Shown: piece by piece, positions 53,964 to 62,874 of the stretch | How the letters are laid out: each line of letters opens with the position of its first letter | Numbering within the stretch: the stretch's first letter is position 1 | From: Halioglobus sp. | GTDB lineage: Bacteria > Pseudomonadota > Gammaproteobacteria > Pseudomonadales > Halieaceae | DNA length: 64,000 nucleotides | NCBI GenBank assembly: GCA_020443425.1 | Contig: JAGRIE010000010.1 | Location: 1 to 64,000 of the forward strand | Direction: 5' to 3' | The notes under the pieces: model-generated | What the model saw: the letters and a program-made list of their open reading frames with translations, nothing else | Told to the model about the DNA's origin: nothing | The model's database searches: none | Position numbers and translations under genes: made by a program

Positions 53964-55073
53964 CTACTGGATACCCGGTTCCAGCACCTTCGTATCCTGG
54001 TTGACCTTCATCGAACCTATCTGGTAATTGAAACCGATGCTGGAGTTCTTCAGCATGGGCAGCAAATCGTACAGATAGGCGTTAAGCGTGTCGGAAACCG
54101 CTGCAATAGCAGTTCGCGGCACAATGATCACATCGAACGGGCGCAGCAGTATGTCATTGGTAATGACCTCACCGGACCCCTGGCTGGTCTCCTTGCCATC
54201 GATATCAGCGAGCAGGTTGCGCACAATGTAGCGCGGCTCACCGTTAATGCCTTTGCGCAGAATCACCACGCCGGTCATCTCAGCGCGCCGGTTGATGCCA
54301 CCTGCAGACATAATCGCCTGCAGGGAAGTCATCATGGGCTGGAACTGCAGCGCCTGCGGCGCATTCACTTCACCACCGACAAAGACCTTGGGCTCCAGGC
54401 CACTGCGCAGCGTGAGGTAGAGATTGTCCATTTCTGGCAGGGTGACACGCAGTCGCTCGCCATTACTGTACACAGTGGACGACGCTGCCTCCACGACATT
54501 GAGCGACAGCATGGGGTTGTCCAGCAAAGTGCTGTAGGCCGACTCCAGCTCCCGCTGCAGCATGCCCGCTGTCTTGTCTTCCGCTATCACGGCGCCGAGC
54601 AATGGCATGGATATGCGACCGTCCGGGCCCACCTTGACCGTGGTGCTGTACTGCGAGACATAGGGGAACTTGATCTCGATAATATCCGCCGGCCCCAGCA
54701 GGTACACTTTCTGGTCCGGTGCCGGTGCATCCTCTATCAGGGCTGCATAGCGTCGCTGCAGTTCTTTGGTGGCCTCATCGATCGTCATCCCCTCGACCCG
54801 CACCGAGGGAAGAAAGGGCAATTTGATAGTACCGTCGAAGCTGACCACCACCGTAGTGCTGTAATCGGGCTGGCGCATAAAGCGCACATCGATCTCATCG
54901 CCATAACTCAAACGGTAGCGAAACGTGGGATCGAGGTCTTCCGCGTTGGCCGGCTTCACATCCTGCACAATCAACTGGTCGAGCGACTGGGCAGGCATAT
55001 CTTTCTGTACTGTGGTGCAGGCGGTAACCGCAAATGACAGCAACGTGAGAACAATCAGGCGTCGAATGGTCAT
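53964..55073 (-). CDS. Polysaccharide export lipoprotein (Wza/OPX family) with duplicated export domain
   Basis: 369 residues from ATG 55073. Lipobox VTAC places the lipid on C19. Two copies of the export (PES) domain occur in tandem: residues ~53-110 (YRLSYGDEIDVRF, YSTTVVVSFDGTI) and ~124-197 (YLLGPADIIEIKF, YSTTVKVGPDGRI). An SLBB-like domain follows (~230-290, VFVGGEVNAPQAL). OPX proteins form the outer-membrane exit channel. The first base after the PCP stop separates the two genes, so they are cotranscribed and probably form one export complex. Confidence 0.9.
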   Translation of the reverse strand: MTIRRLIVLTLLSFAVTACTTVQKDMPAQSLDQLIVQDVKPANAEDLDPTFRYRLSYGDEIDVRFMRQPDYSTTVVVSFDGTIKLPFLPSVRVEGMTIDEATKELQRRYAALIEDAPAPDQKVYLLGPADIIEIKFPYVSQYSTTVKVGPDGRISMPLLGAVIAEDKTAGMLQRELESAYSTLLDNPMLSLNVVEAASSTVYSNGERLRVTLPEMDNLYLTLRSGLEPKVFVGGEVNAPQALQFQPMMTSLQAIMSAGGINRRAEMTGVVILRKGINGEPRYIVRNLLADIDGKETSQGSGEVITNDILLRPFDVIIVPRTAIAAVSDTLNAYLYDLLPMLKNSSIGFNYQIGSMKVNQDTKVLEPGIQ

Positions 55074-55074
55074 A

Positions 55075-56505
55075 TCAGTTTTTTCCAAAATGCTTGCTGT
55101 CATAGAGCGGGAATGTGCCGACAAACTCCAGGCCGAGATACTTACGCACGTCCGCCTCAGTGGCGATGGTGCGGTCATTGAGATAGGCCAGGAACGGCAT
55201 CGCCAGGCCGACCAGCAGTGAGCCGATAAACGCGATTGCCAGGTACAACAGCTTGCGCGGACGCACTGTCTTCAGCGGGTAGGGCGCGTAACTGACAACT
55301 CTTACCGCGCTGATACTGGCACTGCTCATGGCCTGGCCGACACGCGCTTTTTCCAGGTTGCGCACATTCATCTGGTAAGACTCTTCCAGTATTGCAGCCT
55401 CCCTTTCACGGTTTCGAAGCTCAAGGTTCACCGCCGCAATGGCATCGAGATCCCTTTTGTACTCGTTCAACACCTCCATGGTGCTGCGCTTCTCAGCCTG
55501 CAGCGCCGCCAACTCCGTTTCGAGATTCACCAGGTTTGTCTGCAGCGCTTCGCGCAGGTTGACGCTGTTGGGAGCTTTCTTCAGGTTTTCCCTGTTCGAG
55601 GCAACCTGTGACTGCAACCGGGCCTCCTGTATCTTCAGGCGTCGCAGTGCTTCCTTGGTTTGCTCATAGTGCAGAACCAGTGACCCTTCCTGCTCACTGC
55701 TCATGAAGTTGGTTGATTCAATCTGCAGGTTGAGGATGTCATTTTCCGACGCCATCAACTCCGCGCGCAGTCGCTCGGTTGATTCGGTGAAGAACTGGTT
55801 GGCCCTGTCCTCGCGAATAGTGCTGAAAAACTCAATGAATTCATCGAGCAGGGCATTGACCATATCCTTGGCAAGCACCGGGTCACTGCTGCGAAACGAA
55901 ACACCCAGCACATTTGAATCCGCCAGCGGAGCTACCTCGATGCGATCGATCACCTCATCAACCAGCCTGATGTGGGCGAGCTCCGCCTTCTCCTCTTCGG
56001 TCAGCGGTATACCGAGCCCGAGCAGGCTTTTGATGCCGTCATACACAGCCCTGGCGGTATCGATCACGCCGTCGATAACCATCTGCACATAGCGACGGGC
56101 ATCGCGGATATGGTTGAGCTTTTCCATCGTCAGGTCGAGATCAGCGACCACATTCTCGGCAATCTCCCTGGCCTTGAACAGCGCCGCTGTGGTGGCGATC
56201 TCCTCATCCCGGTTGACGTTGCGAAAGGTCGTGCTCCCGCCGGAATCCGCGCGCGCGGAGAAGTTCACAGCGGGGTTATTCCGGTCCACCCATACCGAAC
56301 CATGGCCCTCGTAAAGGGGCAGGATCAGGAAGATGACAATTACCGCAGGGACCAGAATACCGATGAAGGTATACAGGGCCAGCTTGTACCAGCGTTTATA
56401 GATAGCGACAATTTCGGCTAGCGAGAGAGGTTCGAACTCCCCGTCATTCACCGGCCCCTGGGGCATTGGTTTAGTGGTCACTAGCGGTAATTGATTCTCA
56501 GGCAT
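55075..56505 (-). CDS. Polysaccharide chain-length determinant / PCP family protein (no kinase domain)
   Basis: 476 residues. Two membrane helices flank the periplasmic part: about residues 36-60 and 424-447. Wzz features include the N-terminal SLAEIVAIYKRWY and the C-terminal PLKTVRPRKLLYLAIAFIGSLLVG. Residues ~250-390 are predicted coiled coil (ELAALQAEKRSTMEVLNEYKRDLD). After helix 2 only ~30 residues remain, so the cytoplasmic BY-kinase domain of Wzc is absent. A separate ATPase partner would be expected; the fusion protein at 50615 is the only candidate in the window. Confidence 0.93.
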   Translation of the reverse strand: MPENQLPLVTTKPMPQGPVNDGEFEPLSLAEIVAIYKRWYKLALYTFIGILVPAVIVIFLILPLYEGHGSVWVDRNNPAVNFSARADSGGSTTFRNVNRDEEIATTAALFKAREIAENVVADLDLTMEKLNHIRDARRYVQMVIDGVIDTARAVYDGIKSLLGLGIPLTEEEKAELAHIRLVDEVIDRIEVAPLADSNVLGVSFRSSDPVLAKDMVNALLDEFIEFFSTIREDRANQFFTESTERLRAELMASENDILNLQIESTNFMSSEQEGSLVLHYEQTKEALRRLKIQEARLQSQVASNRENLKKAPNSVNLREALQTNLVNLETELAALQAEKRSTMEVLNEYKRDLDAIAAVNLELRNREREAAILEESYQMNVRNLEKARVGQAMSSASISAVRVVSYAPYPLKTVRPRKLLYLAIAFIGSLLVGLAMPFLAYLNDRTIATEADVRKYLGLEFVGTFPLYDSKHFGKN

Positions 56506-56508
56506 GAT

Positions 56509-57633
56509 TTATTTCATCGGCAAGTTGTAAAATGCATCCCATACATTTGAGGAAAACCGGACCTTCCCGGATTCACTCAAAAGCCCCGTATCCCGCCACA
56601 GCAGGCTGTAGGCAGGCAGCGCCGCCGAGCTCATCAGCTGGTCAAAGTCCCGATGGGCCCACACTACATAAAAGACATAGTCTTCCAGATAGGCTCTCAC
56701 CAGCATGCGAAACAACATCTCACCTTGCAAGCGCTCTGTTGCAGGAATGTGATCGAGGCCAGGGAATTCTATCACTTCAGCAGGATATCCACTCTCTGAT
56801 ATGGCCAGCGGCTTGTCTGTATGCTCCCTTATCCGCGCCATGATGGCGACGGGGTCATTCAGGTCCAGCGGGTACTGCATGAACGGGTAATAGCTGAACG
56901 CCGCGATATCCGCGTAGTTCCACAGTTGCGACATCTCGCTCCAGGCGTCATCGGTATTGGCTCTCATCTGGTTGAGCGTGTGCAGTGAGCTGCTGAAGAA
57001 GACCGGCAGCTCCGGGTGTGCGAGCTTCAATGCACTGTAGGTCTCGATGTACAGCTCCACAAAATCCTGCCACAGCAGCGGCGAGTTGAAAAACAACTCA
57101 TTGGCCTCTATCGCAATAGCCAGATAGTCCGGCTCAAAATGCGCGATAGCGGCCTCGGCATAGTTCAGGTAGGCCCGCTTTACATCGGGGTCATTGAAGC
57201 GTTTGCCCTGGAAAGCCGCAGGCATGGCCATGTGCGTGAATTCGCCGCGATAGTCCGCCAATCCGCTGCGGCTCTGGTTCAATGGCGAAATCGACAACAG
57301 GACTTTGAGGTCGCTGGACGACTTCGATGTCCGCTGCTTCCACTCCCACATCATATTCGGATGGAAGCTTTTGTTTTCCAGCGCCTCCACCCAGGGAACA
57401 CCTTCCTCCAGGTGGTGGGAAATAATGTTCGAATGGCTATTGATGAAGCTATAGGTGGAGTCAACCGCCTCTTCGCTCAAATCATATAGCCACGGTGTGA
57501 AACCCATTAAAAATGTCCTTTGCACTTCCGCGCTCGACACGCCGCTATAAACACTAGTGATAAAGCCGATAATGACAACACTACCGATTCGCCGCGCCAG
57601 TGCGCCAAAGGCGCGTCTATTACTTTTGCTCAT
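56509..57633 (-). CDS. Secreted TIM-barrel glycoside-hydrolase-like protein (paralogue of the 46619 gene)
   Basis: 374 residues with GGAGAG seven to eight bases before ATG 57633. A hydrophobic signal/anchor (VVIIGFITSVYSGVSS) ends near residue 35. It shares with the 46619 protein TFLMGFTPW, HHLEEGVPWVEAL, SRSGLADYRGEF and the two candidate catalytic glutamates: E176 in AIEAN and E280 in ISESGYPAE (104 apart). Divergence is considerable elsewhere. It lies 3 bases after the PCP gene start, so it is upstream in that operon. A glycan-modifying or -trimming role during export is inferred. Confidence 0.72.
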   Translation of the reverse strand: MSKSNRRAFGALARRIGSVVIIGFITSVYSGVSSAEVQRTFLMGFTPWLYDLSEEAVDSTYSFINSHSNIISHHLEEGVPWVEALENKSFHPNMMWEWKQRTSKSSSDLKVLLSISPLNQSRSGLADYRGEFTHMAMPAAFQGKRFNDPDVKRAYLNYAEAAIAHFEPDYLAIAIEANELFFNSPLLWQDFVELYIETYSALKLAHPELPVFFSSSLHTLNQMRANTDDAWSEMSQLWNYADIAAFSYYPFMQYPLDLNDPVAIMARIREHTDKPLAISESGYPAEVIEFPGLDHIPATERLQGEMLFRMLVRAYLEDYVFYVVWAHRDFDQLMSSAALPAYSLLWRDTGLLSESGKVRFSSNVWDAFYNLPMK

Positions 57634-57664
57634 GATCTCTCCTGCAACTTCTGTTGACCGCTAT

Positions 57665-57696
57665 CTTGATGAGGGCAAAATTCCCGGATCATCAAG
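57665..57696. promoter_or_regulatory. Inverted repeat in the leader of the 56509 operon
   Basis: CTTGATGA and TCATCAAG are perfect 8-base arms separated by 16 bases, with inner GGG and CCC extending the stem. It is 30-60 bases upstream of ATG 57633 in an A/T-rich gap. It could be a regulator-binding site or an RNA leader hairpin. The rest of the gap 57634-57839 shows no gene. Confidence 0.4.
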
Positions 57697-57839
57697 TAAA
57701 ACGTCCAAGCACAAGTGCAGGAAAGGAAAAACCTTTAAAAAGTAAAGATACTCGGCGAGATCGCTAAAACTCCACAAAAAACGCTATAAAAACAGACCGC
57801 AAAGTGTACCTTATTCTCCACGGTTATGACCTGATATTC

Positions 57840-58973
57840 TCATTGCACCGACTTCAGCGGTATCACATCCTGCGGCGCGGCGGGTTGCCCATGCTGCTTG
57901 AAGATATGGCATCCATCACAGATAGTCGGCTCAACACCTCGCCCACCCTTCTTGAAGAGCGAGCGCGCAGACTGGTACTTCCGGTTATTCCAGATGTCGT
58001 CCAGCGACTCTTTCTTGAAGTCCCCGAAATCGTTCTTGTCACCGTAGACAATACAACACGGCGCGGTGCCACCGTCGGGGTTCGTGGTCATGGAACGGTA
58101 GAGGTAGAAACAGGAGGTGGGCACATCGCCCTGGAAGGCCTCGACCCTGCCCTCATCATCTTTCAGGAACCAGTCGTCCTTCAGCTTGTCCGGCTCCTTG
58201 GCGGCGAACGGAATTCCCGGCGGTATCACACGGAAGCGGTCTACACCCATCTCATAAGCCATTTCACGCGCCGCCTCCAGCTCGTGGGCGTTGTGTTCAA
58301 ACACGATGAACTGCCACTCGATAAACGGCGTGCGACTACCCAGCTCCTTGCGTCGACGGATCAGCTTTTCCACGTTGCCCAGCACCTTGTTGACATTGCC
58401 GCGCACGCGGTACTTCACATAGGTGTCCTGGGTGATGCCGTCTATGGACAGGATCAGGTACTCGAGGCCGCTTTTGATCAGGTTGTCGATCTTCTCATCC
58501 GAGGCGCGATTGAAATTGGTGCTCATATTGGTGGCGATATTCTTGCTGTTGACGTACTCGATCATGTCGAAGATACGCGGATGCAGCAGGGATTCACCCC
58601 AGTTGTGCAGATTGACTTCGTAGGCGTAGGGTGCGACTTCATCAATGGTGCGGGTGAAGGTCTCCCACTCCATCCGCTGCTGCTTGCGCTCAAGATCGCC
58701 GGTACCGGTCGGGCAGAGCGGGCAGCGCAGGTTACAGACATTCAGCGGGTCGACAATAATGATATACGGGTGACCGCGCACTGTGGTGCGGCGCAGCCGG
58801 TACTCCAACTCCACCAGTGCAAGATTGAAGAGTTTTCGCGGCGTCGAATGCTTGATCACAGATAGCGCGTGTCGACTCATGCGGGTCAGCTGTGGCAGCT
58901 TCTGGCGTAACTTTGCCAGAGAGGAGATTGGCGCATTGTCATTGCGCGTCGAAATAGCGCGTTCAGCTGTCAT
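57840..58973 (-). CDS. Radical SAM / SPASM protein in polysaccharide locus
   Basis: 377 residues. The radical-SAM cysteines are C80, C84 and C87 in NVCNLRCPLC. The C-terminal SPASM-type auxiliary cluster cysteines are seen in SCFYLYR, APCCIVYGD and ICDGCHIFKQHG. The fold resembles enzymes that modify peptides, sugars or the like. It is placed directly after the epimerase gene (one base apart) in the export/assembly operon, so it may modify a sugar nucleotide or lipid-linked glycan. No peptide substrate gene is evident nearby. Confidence 0.9.
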   Translation of the reverse strand: MTAERAISTRNDNAPISSLAKLRQKLPQLTRMSRHALSVIKHSTPRKLFNLALVELEYRLRRTTVRGHPYIIIVDPLNVCNLRCPLCPTGTGDLERKQQRMEWETFTRTIDEVAPYAYEVNLHNWGESLLHPRIFDMIEYVNSKNIATNMSTNFNRASDEKIDNLIKSGLEYLILSIDGITQDTYVKYRVRGNVNKVLGNVEKLIRRRKELGSRTPFIEWQFIVFEHNAHELEAAREMAYEMGVDRFRVIPPGIPFAAKEPDKLKDDWFLKDDEGRVEAFQGDVPTSCFYLYRSMTTNPDGGTAPCCIVYGDKNDFGDFKKESLDDIWNNRKYQSARSLFKKGGRGVEPTICDGCHIFKQHGQPAAPQDVIPLKSVQ

Positions 58974-58974
58974 C

Positions 58975-59922
58975 TTAACTACCTCCTACTCCCTCTAAAA
59001 CACCGGCGATAGTATCCGCAAACACATGCTTTGGATTGAATTCTATTGTTTGTCTTGCACGACTGTTGTCGGCTATGGAATTGCGCAGTTCGCCGGGTAC
59101 TGCCTCGGCGTAAACCGGCGGCTGGTCGAAATTCAATGCTTGCGCTATAGCACTGTACACCTGATTGACTGTCAGCGCCTGGCCGGAACCGATATTAAAC
59201 ACCTTGCCCTCTGTGGGATGCAGCATGGCATTGATAAAGCCCTGGGCGACATCCTCGACATGGATGAAATCCCGCCGCTGCTCGCCGTCGCCAAATATCG
59301 AAGGCGCCCGCCCCTCACGCATGGCGTTGGCAAAAATAGTGGCGACCCCGACATAGGGGCTCAATGCCTGGCCGCGCCCGTAGGTGTTGAACAACCTCAG
59401 CACGGCCGAATCGATTCCGCTCTGGTCACACATCTGTCGCACCAGCATCTCGGCCGCCAACTTTGACACCCCGTAGGGAGATACCGGCTGCAGGGTATAG
59501 TCTTCCGATATCGGTGTCGGCTGCGGCGAGTCCGCGTAAACCGCCATCGACGAGGCCAGTATGAACTTCCTGACCCGGGAGTCGGCGCGGGTCGCTCCGC
59601 GCAGAACATTGGCGGTACCGACAACGTTCGCCGTGGTGTCCTCGACCACAAACTCAAACGATGAGCGGATAGCCACCCGGGCTGCCAGGTGGAAGACGGC
59701 ATCACAGCCGGCGATGTCGTCCATCACTGCGCTGTCGAGGATATCCGCCTCAACCAGGGTTGCAGCAGCGGGTACATTCTCACGCCGGCCGACGCTGAGG
59801 TTATCGATGACCACAACGTCGATATCGCGCGCCAGCAGATTTCGCACCACCTGGCTGCCGATAAAACCGGCACCTCCTGTCACGCAGGCCTTTTTCACTG
59901 TTTTGCTCAAATCCCTATCCAC
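58975..59922 (-). CDS. NAD-dependent epimerase/dehydratase (UDP-glucose 4-epimerase-like)
   Basis: 315 residues from GTG 59922. The Rossmann motif GGAGFIGSQV begins it, with the catalytic tyrosine/lysine in YGVSK and the substrate region LRLFNTYGRGQALSPYVGVATIF. SDR-type sugar nucleotide epimerases and dehydratases of this class act on UDP- or GDP-sugars. The start overlaps the nucleotidyltransferase stop by 8 bases. It supplies a sugar nucleotide to the locus. Confidence 0.9.
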   Translation of the reverse strand: MDRDLSKTVKKACVTGGAGFIGSQVVRNLLARDIDVVVIDNLSVGRRENVPAAATLVEADILDSAVMDDIAGCDAVFHLAARVAIRSSFEFVVEDTTANVVGTANVLRGATRADSRVRKFILASSMAVYADSPQPTPISEDYTLQPVSPYGVSKLAAEMLVRQMCDQSGIDSAVLRLFNTYGRGQALSPYVGVATIFANAMREGRAPSIFGDGEQRRDFIHVEDVAQGFINAMLHPTEGKVFNIGSGQALTVNQVYSAIAQALNFDQPPVYAEAVPGELRNSIADNSRARQTIEFNPKHVFADTIAGVLEGVGGS

Positions 59923-60877
59923 CTTCTGTCTGCTCCTGGCAACCGACCACTTTTTCCCGCGTCACGATGACATTGCTGAACTCAGTCTCGGCCGCCACCA
60001 CCGCCTTTTCGAATACGACACAGTTCGACAGGACCGCACCAGCCGAGATCCTGGCACCCGGCCCAATCACTGCATTGGTGAGGCTGGCACTGGGATGGAC
60101 CTCAGCATCATCGGCAACCAGGTTGCCGTCCGGACTCTCCTGCGCCAGTTGCAGGTTGACCCGCAGCAGGTCGGCGGGATACGTCAGGTTCATATCATCG
60201 TACACCGCGTCGACGGCGGACACATGCTCCCCGTCGTTAATCAGAACCTGAATGGCCTCGGTGATCTCGTATTCATCGCGCATGGCCGTACGCGGCGTCC
60301 GCCGAATGGCGTCAAAAATAGTCAGGTCAAACAGGTACAGACCCACACCCTTGAGTTTGTTGGAAACATGCCGTGGCTTCTCCACCACGCGAACGACCCG
60401 GCCATCCTCTTCCAGCTGTACTGAGTAATTGCGGCGTATGGCCAGCGGGTCTTCCTCGATCTTGGTGGCGAGCACCGCTCCGCCCCCCTGCCGTTCAAAC
60501 TGTGCAAACATGCCCTCGATATCCTTGGCGACAAAATAAATATCGCCGAGAAACATCAGGAAGGGCTTTTCCACTGAATTTTCGAGCTGGCCGACCGCGT
60601 GCGCTATGCCCAGTGTCTCTGTCTGCTCCACGTAGGTGAGGTTTACACCCAGGCTGCTGCCGTCACCCAACACGCGCGCAATCTCGAAACCTTTATGCCC
60701 TATCAGCACGACAATATCACTGATCCCGACCTCCCTGAGCATTTCGATCTGGTGCACCAGCAGCGGCTTGTTGCCGACCGGAAGCATGGGCTTGGGAATG
60801 TGACTGCTGAAGGCGGCCATCCGCGACCCCTTTCCCGCTGCCAGTAGTACTCCGCTGTATTTCTCTGCTTTGGACAT
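59915..60877 (-). CDS. Sugar-phosphate nucleotidyltransferase with left-handed beta-helix tail
   Basis: 320 residues from ATG 60877; an upstream GTG at 60916 would add 13 residues. The N-terminal GVLLAAGKGSRM and KPMLPVGNKPLLVHQIEML are the nucleotide-binding signature of glucose-1-phosphate thymidylyl/uridylyl transferases. The C-terminal repeats ASLTNAVIGPGARISAGAVLSNCVVFEKAVV form a left-handed beta-helix. It makes an NDP-sugar for the epimerase in the same operon. Base specificity is not clear. Confidence 0.9.
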   Translation of the reverse strand: MSKAEKYSGVLLAAGKGSRMAAFSSHIPKPMLPVGNKPLLVHQIEMLREVGISDIVVLIGHKGFEIARVLGDGSSLGVNLTYVEQTETLGIAHAVGQLENSVEKPFLMFLGDIYFVAKDIEGMFAQFERQGGGAVLATKIEEDPLAIRRNYSVQLEEDGRVVRVVEKPRHVSNKLKGVGLYLFDLTIFDAIRRTPRTAMRDEYEITEAIQVLINDGEHVSAVDAVYDDMNLTYPADLLRVNLQLAQESPDGNLVADDAEVHPSASLTNAVIGPGARISAGAVLSNCVVFEKAVVAAETEFSNVIVTREKVVGCQEQTEGG

Positions 60878-60888
60878 GGGCTTCCCTG

Positions 60889-61836
60889 TCAGCGCCTCAC
60901 CAATAGAATCAGCCACGGATTAAACCCGGTACTGCGTAACCAGCTAGTAATTCGCCAGGACATCAACTGGTTGAAATAGAAGCGGACCGGAATCTGCAGA
61001 ATACGGCCCAGCAAATAGGTCGACGACGAGTAGAAGCCCCAGTATCCGCGCAGGGGCAGCACTTCAATACTGCTGCACTCCGTCCCCACCTTGAGCAGTT
61101 TGGCGTAATCTTTCACGGACAGCAGGAAGGACTCCTTGGGCGAATGAAACCGGGGCGTGTGTTTGGCGACATCGGCGCGATGAAAAAAATCAACCGGGCA
61201 CAGTCGATTGGGGCTGGTGACAATCATCAGCCCGCCCCGACGTGTCACCCGGTTCATCTCCCCGGCTGCGAGTTCCCGCTCCTGCTGATAACCCGGCTGG
61301 GCGGCATAGGTATCGTCACCCACGCCGATATGCGGCAGCACACATCCCATCATGATGATATCAAACGAGCCTGTCTCAAAGGGCAGGTATTTGGCGTTGG
61401 CGAGATAGTAGCGGTCCGGAAAACTTCGCCGCGCCCAGAACTCAGAGCGATTGCCGGCATCGATACCGTAAGCCTCGTACCCGGCATCATTGAGGGCCTC
61501 AACATCCGAGCCCACACCACAGCCGATGGAGAGAATACGCAGGCTGCCCGGATCCCTGTCACCAAACTGCTCACGCAGCAGTGGTATGACATAGTTATTG
61601 GCCAGGTGCCGGCCGGTATTTTCTTCATTGCACCACATACACTCGCACTTCTCGTCATTGAAGCGCTCACCGCGTATCAGGTCCCAGCAGTTGTTTTCGC
61701 GGCCGTAACGCGCGTGGCAACTCGGGCATTCAAGGCAATCGTCGACCAGCGCCAATGGCGCCCGCTGGTCGCAGGGACAGACGAGCCCCGGCCCCGGCGT
61801 GAGTTGTGAACCTGCAATGTCAGGGGCTGATGTCAT
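60889..61836 (-). CDS. SAM-dependent methyltransferase with zinc-finger-like N-terminus
   Basis: 315 residues from ATG 61836, with AAGGATT three to four bases upstream. The N-terminal CPCDQR...CLECPSCHARYG and CECMWC knuckles suggest zinc binding. The SAM motif ILSIGCGVGSDVEAL is near residue 105. A C-terminal hydrophobic segment (STYLLGRILQIPVRFYFN) may associate with the membrane. It probably methylates a sugar residue or lipid-linked glycan. It starts 50 bases after the GT2 gene and 12 bases before the nucleotidyltransferase. Confidence 0.85.
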   Translation of the reverse strand: MTSAPDIAGSQLTPGPGLVCPCDQRAPLALVDDCLECPSCHARYGRENNCWDLIRGERFNDEKCECMWCNEENTGRHLANNYVIPLLREQFGDRDPGSLRILSIGCGVGSDVEALNDAGYEAYGIDAGNRSEFWARRSFPDRYYLANAKYLPFETGSFDIIMMGCVLPHIGVGDDTYAAQPGYQQERELAAGEMNRVTRRGGLMIVTSPNRLCPVDFFHRADVAKHTPRFHSPKESFLLSVKDYAKLLKVGTECSSIEVLPLRGYWGFYSSSTYLLGRILQIPVRFYFNQLMSWRITSWLRSTGFNPWLILLVRR

Positions 61837-61885
61837 AACAATCCTTTCGCTTTGAATACTGTGCCCGGAATACATCCGACATGGA

Positions 61886-62809
61886 TCATGACTCCTCGCG
61901 CTTGGCGGCCGGCGCCTGCCCCGGCAGGTTGGCGAGTTGCCAGCGCACATAGTCACTGAAAATCATCAGCTGCGCGCGCAGTGTCAGCCCGACCCAGGCG
62001 ACCAGTGCCATGGGATGAAAGCGCGCCTTCGCGTGGTTCTTGCGATAGTACAGGTAGGCGCCGCTGTGAAAATCCTTGATCATGCGGGAACTCTTGCGAG
62101 CGGTGCGTTTGGCCTTGAGGTTTTCATCGTGAATGATATGGCTGGCCGGCACTGCCACGATACGGAAGTTTGCCGCCTTCACACGCGCGCACCAGTCAGC
62201 GTCCACCCAGTATACGAAGAAGTCCTCGTCCAACCCGCCGGCCGTCTCGTAAGCGCGGCGACTGATGGCCAGTGCCGCCGTCGATACCCAGTCGACTTCA
62301 AACGGCTCTTCGTTCTCGACCTGCTCGTTCATCAGGTACTTGCTGGACAGCGGGTTGTTCGGCCACAGGCGCGTTATCAGTGAACGCCGACCGAATATCG
62401 CATTGTGCCAGGAGGGCTTGCGCCGAAAGGTCCGCTGCAAACTCATATCCGGGTTGTGCAGCATACTGCCCGCGATACCGATACTGGGGTCCGAATCCAT
62501 CACCGCCAACAGTGCATCCAGGGCACCGGGCAGTATTCTCGTATCGTTGTCCAGCGACATCAAATGCCTGCCACGGGCCATGCGCAGACCGTCATTGAAG
62601 GCCAGGGCGAGTCCGACGTTTGCGTCGTTAGCCTGGCAGATCACTTGTGGGAACCGCTCGCGGACTCTCTCGAAACTGCCATCCGTGGATGCGTTATCGA
62701 TGAGGATGACTTCAAACTCGCACGATGGCGGGTTCTCATAGATCGTCCCAATACAGGTATCTACCAGCAGTCCGCCATTGAAGTTAACGATAATTAGAGA
62801 CAAGTCCAC
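61886..62809 (-). CDS. GT2 family glycosyltransferase
   Basis: 307 residues from GTG 62809, with GGGAG about ten bases upstream. The GT-A signature SLIIVNFNGG opens it, then VILIDNASTDGS, MSLDNDTRILPGALDAL (DxD-type metal site) and DFFVYWVDADWCARVKAANF. It closely resembles rhamnosyltransferase-like GT2 enzymes of O-antigen loci. It adds a sugar at the cytoplasmic face of the membrane. Confidence 0.93.
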   Translation of the reverse strand: MDLSLIIVNFNGGLLVDTCIGTIYENPPSCEFEVILIDNASTDGSFERVRERFPQVICQANDANVGLALAFNDGLRMARGRHLMSLDNDTRILPGALDALLAVMDSDPSIGIAGSMLHNPDMSLQRTFRRKPSWHNAIFGRRSLITRLWPNNPLSSKYLMNEQVENEEPFEVDWVSTAALAISRRAYETAGGLDEDFFVYWVDADWCARVKAANFRIVAVPASHIIHDENLKAKRTARKSSRMIKDFHSGAYLYYRKNHAKARFHPMALVAWVGLTLRAQLMIFSDYVRWQLANLPGQAPAAKREES

Positions 62810-62874
62810 GGTCTGAATACTCCCTTTGCAGTTGTTGCTATGCCTACAGGTAAAGTGCTGATGCAGGGTTCGCC

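Noticed and set aside
53667-55037. 456-codon plus-strand open frame opposite the export lipoprotein
   Set aside because: The minus strand carries the lipobox, PES and SLBB signatures; the plus frame is a shadow.
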